A DNA stretch of 64,000 bases from the NCBI GenBank assembly GCA_003254925.1, contig QANZ01017416.1, positions 256,413 through 320,412 on the forward strand. Direction: 5' to 3'. The notes beneath the pieces were generated by a model. That model ran no database searches and was not told the origin of the DNA. It worked only from the letters and a program-made list of their open reading frames with translations. The position numbers and the translations under genes were made by a program. Each line of letters begins with the position of its first letter. Position 1 is the stretch's first letter. Shown piece after piece: positions 47,247 to 57,897 of this stretch. The stretch is from Chamaecrista fasciculata (taxonomy: Eukaryota > Streptophyta > Magnoliopsida > Fabales > Fabaceae).

Positions 47247-47463
47247 ATATTAAAATAAATAACGAAATAAAACTCTTTCGGCCAAGAAAAAGCTTCGAAA
47301 TTATTAAAACCTCCGTGGAAAATCTCTAAATGACGAGTGTGTCCTTTTCTTAGAGAGCAAGCCACTTGGTGGGTGGCAAATGCAAATTGCCAATCCTTCA
47401 CGTTTTGCGCCACACTTGCCACTCATTTGGCCGCGACTATTTTTGGTCGCTTAATTGTTTTTT

Positions 47464-47630
47464 GGGTAAATTGCAATTTGGTACCCTGTGGTTAGGGGCG
47501 TTTCCCCTTTGGTACCCTGAAAGAAAAATTTTTGCATTGTGGTACCCCGTGGTTTGCTCCGTTAGCAATTTGGTACCCTGAGGTTTTTTTCTGTTAGGAT
47601 TTAACGGCAAATNCAAATTGCAATTTACCC
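47464..47630. mobile_element. Short MITE with perfect 9-bp target duplication
   Basis: GGGTAAATTGCAATTTGG at the left is inverted at the right as CAAATTGCAATTTACCC. TTGTTTTTT flanks it at 47455-47463 and 47631-47639. It is 167 bp long and contains one undetermined base at 47613. Confidence 0.85.
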
Positions 47631-47766
47631 TTGTTTTTTTATTTTACGTTAATTACTTAACACTTAATCACTTTTGAGAAAATAATAATAATAATTTCCA
47701 CCAAACACAAAATGAGATTGGATGAGCTCAAGATGATGATGATAAAAAGTAAATGAAAATAAGAAT

Positions 47767-48065
47767 GGTAGATTAAACTTTAGTATCATGTTTTGTGGAC
47801 TGATTTCATTTTGGTATCTCATTCTTTCAAAAGTGAAACTTTGGTACTTTGTCCTATGGATCGATTTTACTTTGATATCTTGTTCTTTCACAATTTGTTA
47901 CTCTGTTCTAGTTTTTTTAAGGGTACCAAAGTGTTAACGGTGCAAAAAACATAGTACCAAAATGTCATTTTTTAAATAATAAAGTATCAAAATGTTACTT
48001 TTAAAAGAACAATGTACCAAAGTGAAGTTAATCCATAAAACAAAATACCAAAATATATTTTACCC
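47767..48065. mobile_element. Long-TIR MITE of the 'TTTGGTACC' type
   Basis: The left arm (ACTGATTTCATTTTGGTATC, TTCTTTCAAAAGTG) is inverted in the right arm (CTTTTAAAAGAACAATGTAC, ACCAAAGTGAAGTTAAT). It is about 299 bp long and closely related to the element upstream of PCH1. The flanks share ATAAGAAT near both ends (about 47759-47766 and 48069-48076), with one possible mismatch over 9 bp. Confidence 0.7.
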
Positions 48066-48121
48066 ATATAAGAATAATAGTTAGAACCAAAGATACATCA
48101 GAAGTAATGTTAAAAAAAACA

Positions 48122-48614
48122 GGCAAAAGACCCTTTCGTACCCCTAACGTTTGCGGTGATTTTCAGTTATGCCCCTAACGTTTCATTTGTGTCAGTTGTG
48201 CCCTCAATGTGAAATGTTAGTTTCAGTTATGCCCCCAATTTTGACTCAATGCTGAGGTGTCAATTTTTTGTTCTGAATTGAATATGTGGCAAGATGACTG
48301 GATAAATAAAGCATCATTGATTTATTTTTATCCACCATGACATTTTCTACGTCAATTTACATTGTCTAAACCAAAAAATTACTACCCTAAAATTTTTTTG
48401 ACATCTTCATCTTCATTTTCGCAAGCCTTATACCAGTCAAAAACCCTAAATTTCCTTAGATTTCTTTCTTTACCTTCGCATGCGTAAGAGTAGGGTTCAA
48501 AAACCTAAAACCCTAAACTTTATTCACCTTAGGGGCACAACTAATACAAATGAAACTTTATAGGTATAACTGAAAATCACCGCAAACGTTAAGAGCATGA
48601 AAGAGTCTTTTCCC
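48122..48614. mobile_element. Long-TIR MITE of the 'CCCCTAACG' type
   Basis: The left arm (AACGTTTGCGGTGATTTTC, AACGTTTCATTTGTGTCAG) is inverted in the right arm (GAAAATCACCGCAAACGTT, ACTAATACAAATGAAACTT), giving terminal repeats of about 80 bp. The 493-bp element has no ORF. No target duplication was recognised. Confidence 0.75.
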
Positions 48615-50354
48615 AAGAGAGAAAAAATAAAAAAAGATAGATCAGAAGTTCTTGGAGGGACAACTTATGGAAGTATTGGAAGCTAGTATTTTTCTTTTAA
48701 TTTATGGTACTTAATAATTTTATTATATTATTCGAAGAAGTGAGAGTATGAAAAAGCTTTGCATCCATGCACAAAAACAAATTTATGTATTTTTCGGCTT
48801 TTTATTAGCAAAGTATTTCCATAATAATCATCTATATGTGTGCGTTACATTATAACTTGGTCACACAAACACTAATAAAATACTTAATTATATAGTTTTG
48901 TTACTATGTGTTTATTTATTTTTAATTACTGTTTGAACGTTACACCCAAATAATTAATGAGATTCTTATAACCATAAAATTAGATCATTAAATAATTTTT
49001 TAAAGTTCGGATAATTTTTTAACTTTATACATTTTAGCCAATAATTTTTTTTTTGGCCAAAATTTTAGCCAATAATTTATAAATACTGATTTTCCTAATA
49101 TGAAGAGAAATATGTAGGACTTTATAAGGTGCAATTTGACGTTATATTGATAGTATTATTTTTTTAATTGATGGTTTAAGTTTGACATTTTTAAAATAAT
49201 ATTTAAGTATACCATGCAAAATTAGTGTATAATGTAATATATTGCCAAATAATGCTAAGAATGATATCTTTTCAAACAAGTTTTGAAGAGCCCCACATGA
49301 GTCAACATAAAGTCATAAACATATGTATATTGGGAGCTCCGACACATTCTGATTAATTACATGAGTCAAACAAAACTAATCTTTTTTTTTTTTTATTCAA
49401 AGTCAAACAAAACTAATCAATATATATAAACACACATCTTGGGAACTCCGGAGCCTTAATTTTTTTCAAACAATTGTTCAATGATTTTATTTATTTATAT
49501 ATATGAGTTTCTTTTTTAGATTTTTACTCAAGGATAAATTTTATATATATATAAGAGATAATTATAAGGGGATTGGATCCTATCCATTTCCTTTTTTATC
49601 CATTTCTTATGAAGTTAGAGAAAGAAAAAAAAAAAGAACAAAAATATGAATTTCATGAAATAAAATATATAAAGCTCACATTTTCTCTTTCTCACAATTA
49701 AAGAAAGAAAGAGTAAAAAAGAGAATGAATATAGTTATGTCTCTCTCGTTATGTCTCTTTCTTTAATTGTGAATTTAAATGTATAAAACTCACAATTGTC
49801 TAATTACTCTTTCATGAAATAAAATAAAAATATGAATTTCATGAAATAAAATATATATAAACTCACATTTAGAAAAGAACTCTAAATGATCTATTTTCAA
49901 TTATGAGTCATCTACACTCCCTCTTCTCAATTTTCTATTTCAATTTTTGTTGTCTACTTGATTTTTGAAGATTTGCTTAACTTAGATAATTTCATATTAT
50001 GATAAGAAAGTTTTTTTAACAAAAGTAACTACAATCACAAAATTTCAAACTGAACCAATAATAAAATAGTTTGTATTAAATTTAACATATTTAATATTAA
50101 ATCAAAATTGATTGTAGAGTAAACTATTTCAAGTTATTAATTTATTCTCTAAAAATTTATTTAACATTTTTAATTACTGAAAATTATGAAACATTAAAAC
50201 TAATACATTTGATTGTTTTTTCCTTTACAAGTTAATTCCTAAAAAAATAAATTCAAGAAAATAATGATGTTATGTTCACAATTTTCAATGATTTAAGTAT
50301 GAAAATTAAACTTTAAGAAATTGAGTGTCAACTCACATATATTTCGGAATCAAA
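48615..50354. other. AT-rich intergenic region
   Basis: No gene. Around 49650-49870 a block of the type ATGAATTTCATGAAATAAAAT occurs twice, and CACAATTAAAGAAAGAAAGAG (about 49695) is inverted as CTCTTTCTTTAATTGTGA (about 49750), which makes a small hairpin. Confidence 0.45.
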
Positions 50355-50528
50355 TTGTAGCGGCTAGGCGAGCTATATTCTAGGGAAAGAACCCAAGTTC
50401 AATCCTTAGAATCGATATTGTTGGGAGGGCTCTAGCCATTTTGTCTCTGAAGTCCGAATGGGATTAGTCCTCGCTTAAACCGTTACACGGATAGGCGGGA
50501 AATACCCATGACTTAACCGAAAAAAAAA
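50355..50528 (+). mobile_element. tRNA-derived SINE
   Basis: The head (GTAGCGGCTAGGCGAGC…, then CAAGTTCAATCC) resembles A- and B-box tRNA promoter sequence. The body (GGGAGGGCTCTAGCC, AAGTCCGAATGGG) is unique to the family, and the end is an A run. A second copy in the opposite orientation lies at 52795-52975. Confidence 0.65.
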
Positions 50529-52339
50529 TGTATCTTTACTCTTACTTATATTCATGTATTTTAAAAATTAAATTGATAAACTTATCAAATAATTATTTTT
50601 TTTTAATTAATGGAGGTTAGTGATGAGTGAATAACTATATTTGGCCTCTTGTCGCTTTTGTACTTGAAGTTGCCCCCCTTTGCAATAATTCTAATATAAA
50701 ATTATTCATCGAATTAATTGCCAATAACATCAAATTAACCTCAATTTTTTTAGAATTATCTTTACATGATCAAATATAATCACAGGATCTAATCATTTTC
50801 TAATATCTCTACCAGAGAAAAATTTGCAATTATGTTAAACTTCATCATACTACAACTCACTTCGTTTGTGTTTATAGTATAATCGTAATAATCATGTTCG
50901 TTAACAATATTTTCTAATTAAATTATAATCATGATTTTTTTTATAATCAAACACACTCAATTACAACAATACCCCTCTATATATACCTATAATTACCTAT
51001 ACTCTAATACATTAAATCACACATTACAATGACAAAATGGTTATTTACCTCAAAAGTTGGGTCAGCTTATAAATAGTTAAATACTCATTCTTGTGATGGG
51101 CTAAATTGTTATTTTGCCCAAATAATTTAGAATTAAAATTGACATTTTAGTAGATCTGAACTCATTCTCGCCAATGCCGTTTTCGAAAATGAAATTTTGA
51201 TGAAACGACCATTTCTCCTTGAACTATACCAAATTCTACCGATCCACTCTCTCCAAGAAAACCAAAATCCACGAAGCAAGACTCCAGATGTAACAAGAAG
51301 CAAGGCTCGATGTTGAACAAGCACTGTTCGACCATCCGATCACAACTCTCGTATCCAAAAATGGAAAATCTCACAGAAACCTCAGGAAGAAGCTTAGACA
51401 ATAGTTCATGCCAAACCTTGACGATTTTGGACGAAAAATGCAAAAATTTAAATAGAACACGATCGAAGCTACCACCACGATAAACAAACTAAAAAATCTC
51501 ATACAATCTTAAAAAATATAATTCAAGGGACCACAAAATTACACGTGTGCAAGTTAGATATCAACATCAACATAAATCAAATAAATTTGAAATTTTTAGA
51601 TTTTGAAAAAGTTTAAAGACTTCTTCTAATTAGATTAGATTAGATTTAAAATTTAATCTTCCATATTTGTCACCTAATTAAAGTAAACTCAGATATCATT
51701 AACTAATTCATATATACACCTTGAGATATCAAATTTAAAAAAATTATTCCGATATTGGATAGCTAGTATCATGAGTGATTGAGATTTGAGAAGATTAATA
51801 TTTTGATAAAAAATTAAAATAAAAAAATCATCATAGAATTAACTTAAATGATAAATAATTTGATATAATATAAATAAGATTATAAATTTAAATTTGTTGA
51901 ATGTCAAGTTCACTTGGAATGTCATTTTTATTTGGGCTTCAAGTCGGATTAATCAAAGTGAAACGTTGGATATTGGACAAGCAATTAAAAAAAAAGCTAG
52001 AAGAAAAATAAGAGTAAGGACAATATAGTCTTTTAATAAATAAAATAATAAATATTTTATTTTTGAGATTTTTCATGCTGACGGACACGAGAATTTGGAG
52101 GGGTTGTTGCAATCTCCGAAGATATGAGTACTTGAAAAATCATGGAAAATTCATTCGAATTTTTTTAAAATAAAAATATCTTATTTTATTATTAGTTTCC
52201 TATTTTTTGATCTCTTGACTCCACGCGCCATGCCGGATTCGAACTGCTATTTATGCAATTGGGTCCCATTATCAATATCACTCTCGAGCGTGTATAACAC
52301 GCATCATAAAGGAGTTTCAGCTTGACAAATTTATTAAAT
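50529..52339. other. AT-rich intergenic region
   Basis: No recognised gene. A GC-richer island at about 51150-51480 is open on the minus strand in two overlapping frames, but no protein family was recognised and no splice context supports it. Confidence 0.4.
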
Positions 52340-52535
52340 AATGGTTAAATATGTAAATTGATCCACATATTATATAGTGAATTTCATTTTAGTCTTAAAT
52401 TATTTTTATCCTAAATTAATCCTTAAATTGTTATTTTTGTTCCACCAATAAATATTAAAATGAATTTTTTCAATTTTTTTTAATTCTTAAAAGAGAAACA
52501 ATAATAGAAAAAAAGACACATAAACCACATGAGTG

Positions 52536-52708
52536 TGACCTAGTTATTTTTCACTTGGTCTCTTAACCAAGTGATGGGAATTCGAATCTCACCTTTGGGT
52601 ATAGAAGGCATTCTGTGGCTAGTCGTTTACTCTTAAGTCGAAGACTCCCGACAAAGGGATTAGTCATTGTTTACGACAATGGATACATTTGGTTTAAACC
52701 AAAAAAAT
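52536..52708 (+). mobile_element. tRNA-derived SINE (nested)
   Basis: TTGGTCTCTTAACCAAGTG and GGGAATTCGAATCTCACC resemble the tRNA A- and B-box regions (TTCGAATC is the T-loop core). The body continues to GGTTTAAACC followed by an A run. Confidence 0.7.
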
Positions 52709-52794
52709 ACATTAAAAGATAGACATAAAAAATACATTTTTTTAATTTTTGTTCTTTCTCTCAAAGTAGAAAAAATTGACGAAATTCACTTTAT

Positions 52795-52975
52795 TTATTT
52801 TTTTGGTTAAATTATAGGTATTCCTGCCTATTATCTAACGGTATAGGCGAAGAATAATTTCATTCGGGCTTTAGTGACGAAACGGTCAAAGCCCTTCCAA
52901 CAATGTCGACTCTAAAGATTGAACTTAGGTCATCTCTCTAGAGTGTAGCTCGTCAAATCGCTATACCAAACACTT
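52795..52975 (-). mobile_element. tRNA-derived SINE, inverted copy of the family at 50355-50528
   Basis: Read on the minus strand it has GACGAGCTACACTCTAG, CTAAGTTCAATC, GTTGGAAGGGCTTTGACC and AAAGCCCGAATGAA. These line up with the copy at 50355-50528 over its whole length. The A-tail appears as a T run at its left edge. Confidence 0.7.
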
Positions 52976-53235
52976 GTTGATAAACTCACTCTATTTATGG
53001 TTTAAAAATAAAATAAAAGCTCCATAAAAAAAATAAAGGTTATAATTTAAAAATCATTTTAGAATAAGAAATGATTTTAGGACCATAATAGAATTTAGTC
53101 TATAGTATGAGGACCATTTTGAGTATTTGATCTCAAATAATTAATAATATTAAAAATTTGAGGAGAAAAAAATGAATAAAAAATTAAAAAAATGTTAAAG
53201 CTTTTAAACCCAGTAGTGTAAAGCCTCGCACAATA

Positions 53236-53726
53236 TATAGTGTGTGTGTGTGTGCATTCATATAGCCCAGACTCTGGCGTCTCTTCTTCTTCTTCTTCTT
53301 CTTCTTCTTCTTCTCCAGCATTAATGGCGTGAGAGATTACGCTAACTGTACACCTACCGTACGCTGTAACCGTATGCAATCCTTCAATCTTTGCATGCTT
53401 CACCAACTCCTCACAGAAAAAATTTCCAAATGAGATGTTTATTTTGAAGGGGGGAAGATAAATGAAATTGAAATTGAAATTGAATTTCTCATCACCGAGA
53501 AACGAAACCACCTTCTTCATTTTAACTTGCTAGCCGCCGTGTGGTAATCTCTTAATGTGGTGTGCTATTTAAGCTATATTTGAATCGGTATCTGTGGGAT
53601 GGGTTTTCTGATTATGGGATTGCTTTGATAGCTTGCTTGCTTGGTGTGAGGGAGGCTTTTGATTTTATTTCTGGTGGCATCGGTTTGTTTTTCTTGTTTG
53701 TTTCTTTGTTTGGAGGCGGAAAAAAG
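53236..53726 (+). promoter_or_regulatory. Leader of the Pumilio gene: TG and CTT microsatellites and several uORFs
   Basis: A (TG)n run (about 53238-53252) and a (CTT)n run (about 53284-53313) precede the coding region. Upstream ATGs open short frames: ATGGCGTGA near 53324, a 19-codon frame at 53374-53433, an 8-codon frame at 53435-53461 and a 23-codon frame at 53462-53533, plus two more before 53727. If transcribed, this leader should reduce translation of the main frame. Confidence 0.45.
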
Positions 53727-56700
53727 ATGAGAGAAAACGTGAAGCTCGATGAAGAGTTTGAGAAGCTGTTGGATGAGATCCCTCTGGTAACATCACATCA
53801 TAATCTTCTTCACCATCGGCATCGCAATGTTTATGGTGGTGGTGCTGATGATCGTGGTCGTGGGTCTCTTGTTACAGATGATGATGCTATTCATGGAATG
53901 TGTGGTACTGGTATGTATAATGATAAGTATCCATGTGCTTCATTCCCTGTGAGTGATTTTTCTCTGCTATCTGATGGGTCTTCGTCAAACTTGTTCTCTA
54001 GTGGGTATTCCTTTTCTGATATTGGATCACCCGATTCATCTCTATTAGACGAGCTTAAATCAAACATGTCTTCTTCTGGGAATTCTAATTACCCCAACTG
54101 CTTCTGGTCGGATTCTAAAATACCCGATTTAACTCTTAGGAAGAAGGACAATGTAAGCACGGTTGATGAACTAGGCCTCTGCGCCAATTTGAGCAAAATG
54201 TATATTCACGATCAGCAAGAGAATTCTCGTGATTTTCTAGATGGATCAATAGGAAATAACCCAATCCGTGTCCATAAACATGGGGACCATAACGATTTCA
54301 AGAGAGAAGTTTCTAACTATGTAGGAGTTCAGTCCCCTTTTCCCAGAAGTCCTGTGAGTCCTATGAGTCGTAATTTTGAAACAAATTCAGCATGGACAGG
54401 ATTTCCCCAGGATTATAAAATGGCTAATTTATTCGGATCACCACAGTGTCTCAGAATGCCTGATTCTTTGATCTCTCAATATAACGACTTACGTGCTTCA
54501 ATGGATTCTTATAGACACAGAAGACAGCTGATAAATAATAATTATTGTTATAGAGAAAGTGTGGCTGCAGATCACACTGCTTCTTTGAGTGGACATCCAA
54601 TGGCTGATACTTTACTTTGTTCACAGCAAAATGGAGTGAATTTGATGAGAGAAAGGAGCATTTCAAGATTGGCCAATTCTTCATATCATGCTAATTTAAG
54701 GCCATATTTGAGTTCTCAGAATCAGCTGCACCATAACCTTCCTCTGTGTAATGCAAGAACTATGCTCCTTTCAAACGCGAAAATCCCTCAAGCAGGTCTA
54801 GATTCTATAACGAGTGAGGGGAGCTTTATCTTGCAAGGTGAAGGTCTAAATTATGTCATTGGCCGGGGTTTTGATAATGCTAGGGGTCAGAATAAAGGCA
54901 CATCGCGTGGAAATGGCTTCGCTAAGTATCCACGAAGGTCGGAACCAGACATGGGGCCACGGGTTTTGGGTGCTTATGAAATTCCTCGGAGTCCTAAAAT
55001 TGATAGCTCATTCCCATCACAACCCAATTATAGTTCCCTAATAGAAGCTCAAGGGTGCATATATGAGATTGCCAAAGATCAGCAAGGCTGTAGATTTCTG
55101 CAAAGAATGTTTGATGAGGGTACACCAGAAGATGTCCAAGTAATATTCAACGAAATCATTGATCATGTTGTCGAACTTATGGTGAACCCTTTTGGGAATT
55201 ACCTTATGCAGAAGTTGTTGGAAGTGTGTACTGAAGAACAGAGGATGAAGATCCTACTTGTGGTTACTGAAGAACCAGGACAGCTTGTCAGAATCTCTTT
55301 GAACACCCATGGGTAGTGATGCAATGCAACTTAATAATGCAACTTTTGTAATATAATGTTGATGTTGTGATTCCTAATTTAACATTTCTTTTGTCAGCAC
55401 TCGTGTGGTACAGAAGCTGATTGAGACTCTTAAAACTAGGAACCAAATTTCATTGGTTGTATCAGCCCTTGAACCAGGATTCTTGGCTCTCATCAAGGAT
55501 CTAAATGGAAATCATGTGATTCACCGATGTTTGCAGTTCCTAAGCAATGATGATAACACGGTATGACTTTTATCTTTCACAATGTTATTAGACTTTGTTA
55601 GTTGGATGATACTCCAATGCATGGTATGAGCAAATGAGTGAATAAAAACCTGTATGCTTAATCTTCTTGATACATTGAAGAACTTCTTACATATTAATCA
55701 TTTTACTTGATCATCTCATCTAAAATAGTAACAATTTGTTGTTTTCTTAAAGTTTTGTTCTGTTATTATAGTTCTTATAACTTATTCCTTAGGGTTTAAC
55801 ACTTATAACTCAGTAGTTTACATCATAAAATTTAATCTTCTTGCTAGCAAATTTTGAGCTACTTTCTAAATGTGCAAGTTGTCTCCCTGTGTCTTTCTTT
55901 GATGTGATGTGTCAAAATTTCTTCATTGCCAGGACTGGATAATGAACAAAATTAATGTAGGTATTATGGATTACATTAAGATCCCCGTTTTATTTTGGAG
56001 ATTAATTTTGAAAATACACCTCATTGTTTAGCCTAAAAAATTTATTGTGATTGACGAACATATACGACTGTCACCTTCTCTAGCTTTGAAATTGGCATGT
56101 ACATACCACTCAACTATACATCGTAAAATATGAGCAGTAGCAATGGGAAACATTACATGGCCATTAATGAGGTATTCTTTGTTGAAAGTTCTAATCTTAG
56201 AATAAATTTATAAAGCTTGTAAACTGTAAGATGTATCTAAGATCTGATAGAATCGTAGTTACAGTAGAGCTTGTGAAGGGTCACGAATTAATAGTAGGGA
56301 GGCACAGAGTCTCAGCCTATTGTTTGATTTCAAAAAATTTAGTAAACTGTATTTGTATGGCCTTTCCTTCTATGTAAAAGTGATGCATAAAGGATTATGA
56401 AACTGCAACGGTAATGTAGATCTTAGATACCAATAAACGAATAGTGACTAGCTCATGATGTTGCTGTAGATCCCTAAGCTATGGTGCAAATGTTTTTGTT
56501 CTCTCTTAAACAAACACATTGGTTTGCATATGCATGTTAATTTATTTAGAGAGGTCATTTGTCATGAAAGTAGTTTCTGTACTTCTCATGATTGAGGTGC
56601 AATAAATGTTGGGGGAAAAAAACAAGAAAGTGGAAAATTGATGTTTCCTTGTGAAAGTTTACATTTTCCTGTTATTTGCATTGAACAGTTTATATTTGTT

Positions 56701-57897
56701 GCTGCTACCAATTACTGCATTGACATCGCAACTCATCAACACGGATGTTGTGTCATGCAAAGATGCATTAGTCATTCAAGTGGGGAGCATCGTGAAAAAC
56801 TGATTGCAGAAATAACTTCCAATGCTCTTCTGCTAGCTCACAACCAATATGGGTAATTTCTTATCCTTTTACTGATGAAATTTTTAATGTAAGAATATCT
56901 ACTACAATGAACCAATGTGTTTTTTCTATTTTACTTTGGAAGCAAGAACGTTAACAAATTTTAATTATCTTATTGTTGATTTATATGAATCTTGTAACCC
57001 TCCGTATAAGACGTCATACAGGCATTTAATTTTCATAGGATGGGCTTTAGTTTCAGCCGTGGCATATTATGCATATGACCATTCCTTATATTCTGTTTAT
57101 CAGGGTTAAACTTCAAATCAAAATCCATACATATATAATGAATTCCCAATGTCATAGAATCTCTTAAATCAAGTGGGGGTCATCTTTTAGTTTGAGACAT
57201 ATTGTACCTTGTCCTTTTGGATATAATCCTCTTTCAAGTTTCATCTATTAGTTCTGTTTGTCCTGCAGGAACTATGTTGTTCAATTTGTCTTGGAATTAA
57301 ATATCCCATATGCCACTGCAAGCATAATTTCTCAATTTGAAGGTAACTTCGTCCACCTGTCAATGGAGAAGTTCAGTAGCCATGTGGTTGAAAAATGTCT
57401 TGCTACGTTCAATGACGAGAACCGAGCAAGAGTCATTTGCGAACTTCTTTCTGCTCCTCACTTCGAACAGCTGCTTCAAGATCCACATGCAAACTATGTT
57501 GTTCAATCAGCTCTTCGTTACTCTGAGGTTCGTAACGTCATTTCTTTGTTTCCTTATTTCTGTCCCAAACCCAATATCTAGAGGATCGCATGCAGCGAAG
57601 CAGGTTTCGGAAATGATCAGTTTAACTGTTTAAAATAATTCCTTGCTATCATCTTTGTGAAAAGTTAGCTCATGTTTTTTCTGCTTTGTTTATATGCTTT
57701 GTTTATATAGCAACTATCAAGCTTCATTAACCTGGCATTCTTGTTTCTTTTCTATTTGCTCATGTTTCAATTTTCCTTCTAAACTATAGGGCCATTTGTA
57801 TAATTTACTTGTTGAAGCAATCGAGTCCCACAAGGCCATCTCTAGAAACTGCCCGTACTCCAAGAAGATTTTCTCGCAGAGGCTTTTGAGGAAATGA
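53727..57897 (+). CDS. Pumilio/PUF RNA-binding protein (APUM group)
   Basis: Five exons join in frame: 53727-55312, 55398-55560, 56689-56852, 57269-57527, 57790-57897, giving 759 residues. ATG 53727 is the first ATG of the open frame (MRENVKLDEEFEKLLDEIP); upstream in-frame sequence has none. The N-terminal 430 residues are low in complexity and rich in Ser and Asn. The Pumilio homology domain occupies about residues 435-759 with eight repeats: GCRFLQ, GNYLMQ, GTRVVQ, GNHVIH, GCCVMQ, GNYVVQ, SSHVVE, ANYVVQ, then the closing helix SKKIFSQRLLRK. Repeats 8-5 (NYQ, SHE, NYQ, CCQ) predict binding of UGUA. Repeat 4 has His at 571 where the family usually has Gln. Such proteins bind 3' UTRs in the cytoplasm and promote mRNA decay or block translation. 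Donor GTTCGT after exon 4 is unusual. Confidence 0.93.

Larger units (their letters stand above)
52340..53130. mobile_element. Worn foldback element with two SINEs nested inside
   Basis: The left edge (CCACATATTATATAGTGAAT, TTTAGTCTTAAATT) is imperfectly inverted at the right edge (about 53060-53125: TTTAGGACCATAATAGAATT, CTATAGTATGAGGACC). Two SINE copies occupy most of the interior. The target duplication is unclear. Confidence 0.5.

Noticed and set aside
51133-51443. Overlapping minus-strand frames in a GC-richer island
   Set aside because: No protein family, no splice context, and two frames are open at once; probably a decayed repeat or chance.
53095-53520. Minus-strand frame of 141 codons with a Glu run
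   Set aside because: The Glu run is the complement of the CTT microsatellite in the Pumilio leader.
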